A stretch of DNA of 53,725 nucleotides. Source: Fen-999 sp035505955 (GTDB lineage: Bacteria > Pseudomonadota > Gammaproteobacteria > Burkholderiales > Rhodocyclaceae). Under the pieces are notes generated by a model. It saw only the letters and a program-made list of their open reading frames with translations, was not told where the DNA came from and did no database searches. Positions 40,433-48,212 of the stretch are shown here, piece by piece. The stretch's first letter is position 1. Every line of letters starts with the position of its first letter. Where the stretch lies: assembly GCA_035505955.1 (NCBI GenBank), contig DATJQH010000005.1, positions 1 through 53,725 of the forward strand, read 5' to 3'. Both the position numbers and the translations under genes were made by a program.

Positions 40433-41761
40433 TCAGACGAAAGTATCGACCAGGCCGCGCGAGATCACGAGATGTGCTTGACTCTCGCGGTTGATCGAAG
40501 TCGTCGCCATTTCAATCGTACCGAAACCCGGCATCGAACCCGATCTCGAATTATCGTTGTTATTGCCGTGGTTTGCCGATTGCCCCAGCGATTCTGATCC
40601 GACTTGCGCCTGGCCGAGTGTTATGCCGGCGTCGGCGAGGACTTCGCGCAGCCTCGGCAGTGCGTTTTCCAGCGCTTGCCGTACGTCGGGATTGGCAGAG
40701 ACGAAAATGGCATTCGCCTGGCCAGCGCTGACGGAGACCGAAACTTCGATCCGCCCAAGCTGTGGCGGGGTCAAGACGAGATCGGCGCGTTCCTGTCGGC
40801 CATTGGTCATGACGACCAGACTGTTTGCGATGGAGTCGCTCCAATGATGGCTGCCCACTGAAGCGGCAACGTGGTACTCGGCGGCGGGTCCGGCCTGTGG
40901 TTCGCCGTGCGCGACGGGCACTTGGACGAGGCCCGGAGTTGGGGTCGCAGACGCGGCGGGTTCATCGCGCAGTGTGTGTTCCATGGCGCGCGCGTCCGCA
41001 GCCGAAATGCCGTCCGCTACTCGGGCTTTGTCCGGCGCGACCGCAGCAGGCTGGACGCCGCTGACCAAAGTGCGATCGGGATCGGAAGTCAGATTCTCTG
41101 GCGCCGCGGCAACAATTGCCGCAGGTTTTGCCGAATCGGCTGTTTCACGTCCAGGCCGACCGGCAGGTTCGGCCGCTGCGCCGGATAGTGGAACAAAGAC
41201 TTGCTGGCCGTCTGCCGGCCGTTGCTGTCCGGAAGGCGAACCGCTGTCCAGCCCGGGATTCGTGACGGCAGGTGGCGTGGCGGCAGTTGGCAACGCGGTC
41301 TCTCTTGCGGTCAGGGCATCCGTTTCGCTGGTCCTCATCTGGTCGGCGGGAGCACTCGTCGCGACGGCGATCGTTGGAGCGATCACGACCGCCTGGTCAG
41401 CGTCCGCATCCACCGGATTTGCCGCATCCCGCCGACCCGGTTTGCCCGAGTCGTCCGGCTGGCCGACGTTGGCGACCTGCTGCGGAGGCTGCTGGCCGAT
41501 TCCGGCAAGGAATGTCGGAATGAGGCTTGCCAAACTCCGATCCTGGGCCATTGTGTATTCGTCATCGCGCGGAGTTCCCGCCGATCGGGACGTGGCCCCG
41601 CTTGCGCCATCCCCCGCGTCGGACTCGGTCCGTTGCTTGGCCAGCACCTGCGCGAACGGACTGCCGGCGCCATCCTGGGCTGTGGCCTTGCTAGCGCCAT
41701 GAGTTCCATTTGTGACGATACCGGCCAGGATTGCCGGATTTGCGCCTTGAATTGCAGCCAT
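40433..41761 (-). CDS. fliK: Flagellar hook-length control protein FliK
   Basis: Protein of 442 residues from ATG 41761, preceded by AAGGA; the open frame upstream to 41884 is not used because a sigma-54 promoter lies inside it. The N-terminal two thirds are Ala/Pro/Asp-rich and unstructured (molecular ruler). The C-terminal domain (about 315-410) has the FliK substrate-switch motif LVLTPPQLGRIEVSVSVSAGQANAIF and LENALPRLREVLADAGI. FliK measures hook length and acts on FlhB. It opens a likely operon fliKLMNOPQR. Confidence 0.92.
   Translation of the reverse strand: MAAIQGANPAILAGIVTNGTHGASKATAQDGAGSPFAQVLAKQRTESDAGDGASGATSRSAGTPRDDEYTMAQDRSLASLIPTFLAGIGQQPPQQVANVGQPDDSGKPGRRDAANPVDADADQAVVIAPTIAVATSAPADQMRTSETDALTARETALPTAATPPAVTNPGLDSGSPSGQQRPADGQQVFVPLSGAAAEPAGRPGRETADSAKPAAIVAAAPENLTSDPDRTLVSGVQPAAVAPDKARVADGISAADARAMEHTLRDEPAASATPTPGLVQVPVAHGEPQAGPAAEYHVAASVGSHHWSDSIANSLVVMTNGRQERADLVLTPPQLGRIEVSVSVSAGQANAIFVSANPDVRQALENALPRLREVLADAGITLGQAQVGSESLGQSANHGNNNDNSRSGSMPGFGTIEMATTSINRESQAHLVISRGLVDTFV
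41107..41121. promoter_or_regulatory. CGGCA-N5-TGCCG palindrome inside fliK
   Basis: CGGCAACAATTGCCG has the same form as the four intergenic sites, with centre ACAAT, but lies in the coding region, in an Ala-rich stretch. It may be chance in GC-rich code or a real internal site. Confidence 0.35.
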
Positions 41762-41795
41762 TTGATTTTCCTTGGCAAGATTTCGCACAAAGAGA

Positions 41796-41812
41796 TGCAA
41801 TTGGCGTGCCAT
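41796..41812 (-). promoter_or_regulatory. Sigma-54 promoter of fliK
   Basis: On the minus strand ATGGCACGCCAATTGCA matches TGGCACG-N4-TTGCA fully, with GG at 41810-41809 and GC at 41798-41797. It lies in the 73-base fliJ-fliK gap, 36 bases before the fliK start, so fliK and the downstream genes can be transcribed apart from fliFGHIJ. Confidence 0.88.
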
Positions 41813-41834
41813 TGGCCCAGCTTGGTCCTTACTG

Positions 41835-42287
41835 CTAGCGATCATCACCGTCTTTGTTGCTGTGGGCACGGGACGCATGCTCATCCACGCTCTTCTGTTC
41901 CGACCGCGATTCGGCGTAATTCAGGCGCGCCTGGTGGCGGCGGGCCAATGTATCGAAAGCCTTTACGCGGCCGCGCTTGTGCAGCCAGTCTTGCTGCCCC
42001 GCGGCAGTCATATCATGGGATTGCGCAACCATGTCCCTGGCTTGGCCGATCGCAGTATCGAGCCTGTCGAGAAAGGCCTGGTAATTTCGCCACTGGTCTC
42101 GATTCAATCCTTCACGGGCCGCCTCGAGAAAGCGCGCGTGATATTCGTCACGATACCTGGCGAGGAGGGCAAGTCGCTCGGAGGCTTGTTGCTCGCCGGC
42201 GATCAGATCACCCAGACGACGGGTAGCCTCGTCCAGCTTCAACTGGGATAGATCGAGGATCGACTGCAGGGGGAAAGTCTTTGTCAC
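41835..42287 (-). CDS. fliJ: Flagellar export chaperone FliJ
   Basis: Protein of 150 residues, almost all alpha-helical coiled coil, starting at GTG 42287 to give (M)TKTFPLQSILDLSQLKLDEA, the expected FliJ N-terminus. ATG 42326 is an in-frame alternative that adds 13 non-homologous residues. FliJ links the FliI ATPase to FlhA. The C-terminus is highly charged. A 61-base gap separates it from fliI. Confidence 0.87.
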   Translation of the reverse strand: MTKTFPLQSILDLSQLKLDEATRRLGDLIAGEQQASERLALLARYRDEYHARFLEAAREGLNRDQWRNYQAFLDRLDTAIGQARDMVAQSHDMTAAGQQDWLHKRGRVKAFDTLARRHQARLNYAESRSEQKSVDEHASRAHSNKDGDDR

Positions 42288-42348
42288 TGTTGTTCTCGCA
42301 TGTCCGGGGGGCTGGCAACTGCCCATCGCGATTTGATCCAATATTAGC

Positions 42349-43743
42349 CTAAGCGAAGAGGGTGGCCAGGGCCTCGATACTATCTTCGCTGGCGGCGCGC
42401 TCGTCCATTTCCTGCTGGAGGTAGCGCTCCATCTTCGGGTAGAGGGCAATTGCCTGATCGAGAAGAGGGTCGGAGCCAGGCGCGTAGGCACCGACGGCGA
42501 GCAGGTCGCGGGCACGCTGATAGCGCGAATAGAGCTGCTTGAATCGACGGACCAGTTCCAGGTGGCCGGCGTCGATCAGGGTCGTCATGACGCGCGAGAT
42601 CGACTGCTCGATGTCGACCGCAGGATAGTGGCCGGCGTCCGACAATTGCCGCGACAACACGATGTGACCATCGAGAATGGCGCGAGCGGCGTCGGCTATC
42701 GGATCCTGCTGGTCATCGCCCTCGGTCAGGACGGTGTAGAAGGCCGTGATCGAACCACCGCCTTCCAACCCGTTGCCGGCACGCTCAACCAACTGGGGTA
42801 GGCGAGCGAACACCGAAGGCGGGTATCCCCGCGTGACCGGCGGTTCGCCCACGGCGAGGGCAATCTCGCGCTGCGCCATGGCGAAGCGTGTTAGGGAGTC
42901 CATGATCAGCAGCACGTGGCGACCCTGATCGCGGAAATGCTCGGCCACGGCAGTGGCATAGGATGCCCCTTGGAGTCGCATGAGCGGGCTGACATCGGCA
43001 GGGCAGGCGACCACGACTGATCGCGCGAGGCCCTCATCACCGAGGTTATGCTCGATGAATTCCTTTACTTCGCGGCCCCGCTCGCCGATCAGACCAACCA
43101 CGATCACCTCGGCTGCGGTATACCGTGCAATCATCCCAAGCAGCACGCTCTTGCCGACACCGGACCCCGCAAACAGGCCGAGCCGCTGCCCACGGCCAAT
43201 TGTCAGGAGGCCATTGATGGCCCGAATGCCGACGTCAAGGCTTTGCCGGATCGGAGCGCGATGCAATGGGTTAAATGGGCGGCTGATCAGCGAACGGGCC
43301 GGCTTGGCGTCGACCGGCCCGAGTTTGTCGAGGGGGCGCCCATTGCCGTCGACCACGCGCCCCAACAGCTGGTCTCCTACGGGGAGATGCTTGGCTCGGT
43401 CAAACGCCCGCCGGAACGGCTGTGTGGACATGCCGATTCTTGGCGGGGGTGGCGGAATCTCAAGCGGAATCACGCTCGATCCGGGCGCCAGGCCGTAGAC
43501 ATCCTCGGTCGGCATCATGTAGAGACGCTCGCCCGCGAATCCCACCACCTCGGCTTCCACCATGCCGTCACCCGGCACCTGAATCCGACAACTTGCCCCC
43601 AGAGCCAAACGCAATCCGGACGCCTCCATCACGAGCCCGTTGATACGCGTCAGGCGCCCGCTTGTCTGAAATGGCGCCACCTCCGTCAATTGCTCGCGGC
43701 AATTCGACAGGAACGTTTGCCATTCGTGGCAGTGATGGTTCAT
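42349..43743 (-). CDS. fliI: Flagellar export ATPase FliI
   Basis: Protein of 464 residues from ATG 43743, which overlaps the fliH stop (ATGA). The Walker A P-loop is FAGSGVGKSVLLGM near residues 180-193; Walker B is HVLLIMDSLTRFAMAQRE. GLIGERGREVKEFIE and the catalytic Glu region are present, as in F1-beta-like T3SS ATPases. It unfolds and delivers export substrates. A longer frame to 43803 overlaps fliH and is rejected. Confidence 0.97.
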   Translation of the reverse strand: MNHHCHEWQTFLSNCREQLTEVAPFQTSGRLTRINGLVMEASGLRLALGASCRIQVPGDGMVEAEVVGFAGERLYMMPTEDVYGLAPGSSVIPLEIPPPPPRIGMSTQPFRRAFDRAKHLPVGDQLLGRVVDGNGRPLDKLGPVDAKPARSLISRPFNPLHRAPIRQSLDVGIRAINGLLTIGRGQRLGLFAGSGVGKSVLLGMIARYTAAEVIVVGLIGERGREVKEFIEHNLGDEGLARSVVVACPADVSPLMRLQGASYATAVAEHFRDQGRHVLLIMDSLTRFAMAQREIALAVGEPPVTRGYPPSVFARLPQLVERAGNGLEGGGSITAFYTVLTEGDDQQDPIADAARAILDGHIVLSRQLSDAGHYPAVDIEQSISRVMTTLIDAGHLELVRRFKQLYSRYQRARDLLAVGAYAPGSDPLLDQAIALYPKMERYLQQEMDERAASEDSIEALATLFA

Positions 43744-44351
43744 TGCGTGCTCTCGTCCGCCCACGCCTGGACGATGCCGAGCGCCTCGACGACGCGCCGC
43801 CAACGCGTTGCGACCGTGCCGTCCAGCTGGCTGGCGCCTGACTCCAGTACGCAGTCACCTCGATTGAGCCGCGGTTCCTCAAGCACCCTGTGTCCGGCGT
43901 GAGCGAGGCTTTCGCCGGCGAGCGAGCGCACGAGGGACGCATCGTCAGGATGCAGGAAGATGGTCGCGTGCTGGTGTGGCAGCTCAGCCAGCGCTTCGTA
44001 GACGACATTGAGGATAATGTCGGGACGTGCCGATAGTTCGGCCCGAATTACGCGCCGCGCGATCTCGGAGGCCAGCGCCAGGAGTTCGTCGGCGACCTGC
44101 TGGTCGAATTCCGCGAGCGCCTGCTCGAGATTGCCCGCCGCAGTCGTCAACCGTTCCGCTTCGGCCTTTGCGGTGCTCTGGCCTGCTGCGTAGCCCGCCT
44201 GATAGCCGTCCTGGCGCGCTTCGGCGCAAATCCGCTCGATTTCGGCTCGGTTGAGTTCCACCGGCCCATCAGCGCGGCCCGAGTTGGCACTCGGAACATC
44301 CGCGTCGAGGCTGGCCAACTCCCAGCGCTGCCACGCAGTCATGCCGCTCAT
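43740..44351 (-). CDS. fliH: Flagellar export regulator FliH
   Basis: Protein of 203 residues. The N-terminus contains WQRWELASLD, with Trp residues that dock to FliN/FlhA, then a glycine-repeat helix (GYQAGYAAGQS) and the C-terminal FliI-binding domain (ADELLALASEIARRVIRAEL). FliH holds FliI inactive and tethers it to the C ring. Start and stop overlap fliG and fliI by 4 bases each. Confidence 0.93.
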   Translation of the reverse strand: MSGMTAWQRWELASLDADVPSANSGRADGPVELNRAEIERICAEARQDGYQAGYAAGQSTAKAEAERLTTAAGNLEQALAEFDQQVADELLALASEIARRVIRAELSARPDIILNVVYEALAELPHQHATIFLHPDDASLVRSLAGESLAHAGHRVLEEPRLNRGDCVLESGASQLDGTVATRWRRVVEALGIVQAWADESTQ

Positions 44352-45352
44352 ATCATTTGATCCTCACCACCCTTGCCACCGAGCACGAGTTGTCCTTCGT
44401 CGGCGAGTCTGCGCGCAACCTTAAGGATTTCCTTTTGCTCGGCCTCGACTTCGGAGAGCCGCACCGGGCCCTTGGCTTCCAGATCCTCCTTCAGCATTTC
44501 GGCAGCACGCTGCGACATGTTCTTGAAGATCTTCTCGCGCAGTTCGGGCGAGGCGCCCTTGAGGGCCAGAATCAAGGAATCGGACTGGATCTCGCGCAGC
44601 AACAACTGGATGCCGCGATCGTCGACGTCAAGAAGGTTTTCGAACACGAACATCTCGTCCAGAATCTTCTGCGCGAGGTCGGGGTCGTATTCGCGCACGT
44701 TGTCAACGATTGACGTCTCTGCCGCCTGGCCGACGAAGTTCAGTATTTCCGCTGCGTGCCTTATTCCGCCCATCGCAGCCTTCTTGACATTGCTCGATGC
44801 GCCTGCCAGGAGTCGCTTCAGCGTGTCGTTCAACTCGTACAGAGCGACTGGCTGGACGCCGTCAAGCGTCGCGATGCGCAACAAAACATCATTGCGCAGC
44901 CGTTCGCTGAAAAGTTTGAGGATTTCTCCGGCGTGATCGAACTCCAGGTGCACCAGGATGGTCGCGATGATTTGCGGGTGTTCGTTCTTGATCAGGTCTG
45001 CAACGGTGGCCGCGTCCATCCATTTCAGCCCCTCGATGCCTGCGGTGTCGCCGCCCTGCAGTATCCTCGAAAGGAGATTGGCGGCCTTGTCGTCGCCGAG
45101 GGCCTTGGTCAGCATGGCCTTAATCTTGCCCTCGTCGACATCGAGCGGCGTGCCTTTCGCCGAGCGGTACTCCAGTTCGTCAAGGACAGCCTCGACTTTC
45201 TCGCGCGGAACCGCCTTCATCTGGGCCATTGCGTGGCCGAGCTTCTGAACCTCCTTCGGCCCGAGATGTTTCAGGACCTCGGCGGCCTCGTCTTCCCCCA
45301 GCGACAGAAGGAGCATTGCGCTCTTCTCAAGGCCGTCATCTGGATTCGCCAC
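44348..45352 (-). CDS. fliG: Flagellar motor switch protein FliG
   Basis: Protein of 334 residues. N-terminal KSAMLLLSLGEDEAAEVLKHL, middle EHPQIIATILVHLEFDHAGEIL (the EHPQ motif), and the C-terminal torque domain with FVFENLLDVDDRGIQLLLREI, containing the charged residues that face MotA. It overlaps the end of fliF by 17 bases. Confidence 0.97.
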   Translation of the reverse strand: MANPDDGLEKSAMLLLSLGEDEAAEVLKHLGPKEVQKLGHAMAQMKAVPREKVEAVLDELEYRSAKGTPLDVDEGKIKAMLTKALGDDKAANLLSRILQGGDTAGIEGLKWMDAATVADLIKNEHPQIIATILVHLEFDHAGEILKLFSERLRNDVLLRIATLDGVQPVALYELNDTLKRLLAGASSNVKKAAMGGIRHAAEILNFVGQAAETSIVDNVREYDPDLAQKILDEMFVFENLLDVDDRGIQLLLREIQSDSLILALKGASPELREKIFKNMSQRAAEMLKEDLEAKGPVRLSEVEAEQKEILKVARRLADEGQLVLGGKGGEDQMI

Positions 45353-46967
45353 CGACCCACTCCTTGATTACGCCGGCGACCAGTTTGGGATCCTGCTTAG
45401 CGAGGTCACGCGCCTGGGTGATCTTGCTGTCGTAACTTCTTCCGTGCACACCTGGTCTACCTTCCATGCCGCCAACGGCGGCGGCCTCCGCAGCTGCAGT
45501 CTGTTCAACTTCGACGCGGTGCGCGGCGGCGGCGAACATTTCGAACAGCGGACGAAATGCCTTCGTCCAAAGCAGCCAGGCGAGGAATACGAATACCAGC
45601 CATTTGCCGAATTCCTTGATCGTTCCCACCAGCCATGGATCCTTCCAGACTGGCATATCGGATGCACCTTCCTGATCCAGCCGCGCAAAGGAGACATTGG
45701 CCACGTTTACGGTATCACCCCGATCCTTGGTGAAACCCACGGCTTCCTGAGTTAGCGCGATTGCCTGCTTCATTTCGCTGTCGGTAAGTGGCAAGGACTT
45801 GTTCTTCGCGGAATCGAACTTGTGATTTATCACGACGGCCACAGCGAGTCGCCGGACAACGCCGGGCGCGCCCTTCGTGTGTCTGACCGTCTTGTCCAGC
45901 TCATAGTTCGTCGTCGCGTTCCTGCTGAAGTTGGAAGGCGATTGTGCGCCGGTTGCCGTGCTTGCACCGGGGACGGCCGGATTGGTTATCGGCGCCGTGG
46001 CCGGGACTGGGGGCTGATTGGTCAGCGCGCCAGGCACGCCCACGGCGCCCGCTCCGGCGCCGCTGCTCGTTTCCGCGGTTTGCTGGCTGCGAATTGCAGT
46101 ATTGGGGACGGGATTCGGCTTGTACGTTTCCGCGATTTGCTCGTTCTCAGTGAAATCGACGTCGGCCGTGACCTGCGCCCTAACATTGCTTGCTCCGACA
46201 ATGGGGGTAAGAATGGACTCCACACGTCGCTTGTACTCCTGCTCGATTTCGCGCACGTACTTGATCTGCGACGCGTCAAGGCCAGCCAGCTTTCCGGAAC
46301 TGCTGGGTTCGGACACGAGGTTTCCGTCCTGATCAATTACGCTGACGCTGCCGGGCGAAAGTTGGGGAACGCTCGACGAAACGAGATGCACGATCCCGGC
46401 TACTTGCGAGGCATCGAGGCGTCTTCCGGAATACAAAGCAACCAGAACGGATGCGGTTGGTTTCTGCTCGTCGCGCAGGAAGGCAGATTGCTTGGGAATG
46501 GCCAAGTGAACCCTGGCCGCTTTCACGGCAGCGAGGGACTGAATCGATCGGGCAAGTTCGCCCTCGAGGGCGCGTTGATAGTTGATTTGCTCGGCAAACT
46601 GGCTGATGCCGAGCTTCTGGCCTTCCATGACCTCGAATCCAACGAGTCCGCCCTTCGGCAGGCCTTGCGACGCAAGATGCAATCGGACGTTAGGAACTTG
46701 GCTGGCAGGGACCAGAATTGCAGTCCCGCCCTCGGATACACGGTAGGGAATGTTCTGCTGCTCCAAGGCGGCGATGATCTGACCGCCATCCTTTTCGCTC
46801 AGGTTGGCGAACAGGATGCCGAAAGGTGGCTCCATTGCCCACAGCAACCCGCCGACCAGCAATGCGATCGCGAAGGCGATCGCCGCCAGCGTTCCCGCCT
46901 TCTGCGTCGCGCTCATGCGGTTGAACGCGTCGAGGGTCAGGGGAAGTCGAGGCTCCGCAGTGGCCAT
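45336..46967 (-). CDS. fliF: Flagellar MS-ring protein FliF
   Basis: Protein of 543 residues. Two membrane helices (about 26-46 and 440-460) enclose the ring-building domains; GLVGFEVMEGQKLGISQFAEQINYQRALEGELARSI is recognised in pieces, and DPKLVAGVIKEWVG at the C-terminus binds FliG. The periplasmic part has a Pro/Ala-rich loop (about 300-345). It is the base of the motor and first gene of fliFGHIJ. A possible sigma-54 promoter and a palindromic site lie upstream. Confidence 0.96.
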   Translation of the reverse strand: MATAEPRLPLTLDAFNRMSATQKAGTLAAIAFAIALLVGGLLWAMEPPFGILFANLSEKDGGQIIAALEQQNIPYRVSEGGTAILVPASQVPNVRLHLASQGLPKGGLVGFEVMEGQKLGISQFAEQINYQRALEGELARSIQSLAAVKAARVHLAIPKQSAFLRDEQKPTASVLVALYSGRRLDASQVAGIVHLVSSSVPQLSPGSVSVIDQDGNLVSEPSSSGKLAGLDASQIKYVREIEQEYKRRVESILTPIVGASNVRAQVTADVDFTENEQIAETYKPNPVPNTAIRSQQTAETSSGAGAGAVGVPGALTNQPPVPATAPITNPAVPGASTATGAQSPSNFSRNATTNYELDKTVRHTKGAPGVVRRLAVAVVINHKFDSAKNKSLPLTDSEMKQAIALTQEAVGFTKDRGDTVNVANVSFARLDQEGASDMPVWKDPWLVGTIKEFGKWLVFVFLAWLLWTKAFRPLFEMFAAAAHRVEVEQTAAAEAAAVGGMEGRPGVHGRSYDSKITQARDLAKQDPKLVAGVIKEWVGGESR

Positions 46968-47025
46968 TGGGTCCTTTTATCAAATGAACGGCCAGTTTGG
47001 CCGCTGCCGGATTGTGGCTTCAACA

Positions 47026-47042
47026 AGCAAAGGCAATTCCAA
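47026..47042 (-). promoter_or_regulatory. Probable sigma-54 promoter of fliF
   Basis: On the minus strand TTGGAATTGCCTTTGCT has correct GG-N10-GC spacing (GG at 47040-47039, GC at 47028-47027) and a perfect TTGCT -12 box. The -24 box keeps TTGG but not CACG. It lies 59 bases before the fliF start. Confidence 0.55.
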
Positions 47043-47049
47043 CAAGCAA

Positions 47050-47064
47050 CGGCAAAATTTGCCG
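47050..47064. promoter_or_regulatory. Palindromic site CGGCA-N5-TGCCG between fliF and fleS
   Basis: CGGCAAAATTTGCCG, centre AAATT, lies in the 147-base divergent gap, 8 bases upstream of the probable fliF promoter and 50 bases before fleS. It could serve fliF activation, fleSR autoregulation, or both. Confidence 0.65.
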
Positions 47065-47114
47065 GTAATTCCCGAGTTGTTGCGCCAGCCCGATTCTGCC
47101 ATGATGCCAGAGTG

Positions 47115-48212
47115 ATGGATACGGCGATCCCCCCTGTGGCCGGCATAGATACTGCACGTCTGGCCGAGGCATTTCACGTCTTCAATCAGGCGTCGGAAGA
47201 ATTGGCTTCCGCCTATGCCCGGCTCGAAGGACAGGTAGCGGCGCTGACCGAACGCATGGCACTGCTCCAGGAGGCCTTGCCCGCCGGCGTGGTCGTGCTC
47301 AATGCCTCGGGAAACGTGGCGGAGGCCAACGCGGCCGCGGCGATATTGCTCGGGCGTTCTCCCGTGGGAGCGCCATGGGCGGAGGTGGAAGGACGATTCT
47401 CGCCTACTGATACGCCCGGGGAGCATCGGCTCCTCGATCATCGGCTTGCAGTAACGGTCACACCCCTCGATTCGGCCGGTGGCCGCATCGTGTTGCTGCA
47501 TGACGTGACCGAAACGCACAGACTGCGTGTTCAGGCCGAGCGCAACGAGCGCCTGGCCGCGATGGGCGAAATGGCTGCGCAACTGGCCCACCAGTTGCGG
47601 ACGCCGCTTGCGGCCGCTTTGCTGTACGCGGGCAACCTGGAATTGCCCGGATTGTCCGACGCGAGCCGTATTCCAGTTGCCGAGAAGATTGTCGCGAGGC
47701 TGAAGCATCTCGAACGGTTGATCCAGGACACGCTGCTCTTTGCAAGAGGCGAGGTGCTGGGGCGTGAGACATTCCCGGTCATCGAGCTCCTGAACGAATT
47801 GGCAGTGACCTTTGAGCCGCTGGCGCGTAGCCGCAACGTCGAATTCCAAATCGACGACCGGTCGGAAGGTGCGAGCCTGACGGGGAATCGCAAGGCGCTT
47901 GCAGGCGCGCTGACCAATCTGGTGGAGAACGCAATGCAGGCGGTGGATGCGGGTGGTAGCGTGGTGCTCGGATCATCCTGTCTGGATGGCCAGTTGTCAG
48001 TGACCGTGAGGGATAACGGGCGCGGCATGTCTGAAGCAGTCGTGGCTCGCCTCTTCGAGCCCTTCTTTACGACACGCCACGAAGGTACGGGTCTCGGCTT
48101 GGCGATCGCCCGAGGGGTCGCGAGGGCGCACGGAGGAAGCATCGATGTTCGTTCGGAGCCCGGCGCCGGAACCGAATTCGTGATTACACTGCCGCTTGGT
48201 GCGTCGTTATGA
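47115..48212 (+). CDS. fleS: FleS/FlrB-like cytoplasmic sensor histidine kinase
   Basis: Protein of 365 residues from ATG 47115 (GTG 47112 also possible). An N-terminal coiled region (about 14-50) and a PAS-like domain (about 50-135) precede the H-box EMAAQLAHQLRTPLAAALLY, with the phosphorylated His159. The ATPase motifs are NLVENAMQAV (N), DNGRGM (G1), FEPFFTTRHEGTGLGLAI (F and G2). No membrane helix is present, as in FleS/FlrB. The frame is open far upstream, to 45822, on the strand opposite fliF, which is a shadow. It overlaps the regulator gene by 4 bases. Confidence 0.9.
   Translation: MDTAIPPVAGIDTARLAEAFHVFNQASEELASAYARLEGQVAALTERMALLQEALPAGVVVLNASGNVAEANAAAAILLGRSPVGAPWAEVEGRFSPTDTPGEHRLLDHRLAVTVTPLDSAGGRIVLLHDVTETHRLRVQAERNERLAAMGEMAAQLAHQLRTPLAAALLYAGNLELPGLSDASRIPVAEKIVARLKHLERLIQDTLLFARGEVLGRETFPVIELLNELAVTFEPLARSRNVEFQIDDRSEGASLTGNRKALAGALTNLVENAMQAVDAGGSVVLGSSCLDGQLSVTVRDNGRGMSEAVVARLFEPFFTTRHEGTGLGLAIARGVARAHGGSIDVRSEPGAGTEFVITLPLGASL

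Noticed and set aside
47016..47030. Plus-strand sigma-54-like site before fleS
   Set aside because: TGGC...AGCAA has only nine bases between GG and GC, so fleSR transcription from it is unlikely.
45822..47114. Long open frame continuous with the fleS gene
   Set aside because: It runs opposite to fliF in a GC-rich region and has no homology to any family; the kinase begins at 47115 with a normal N-terminus.
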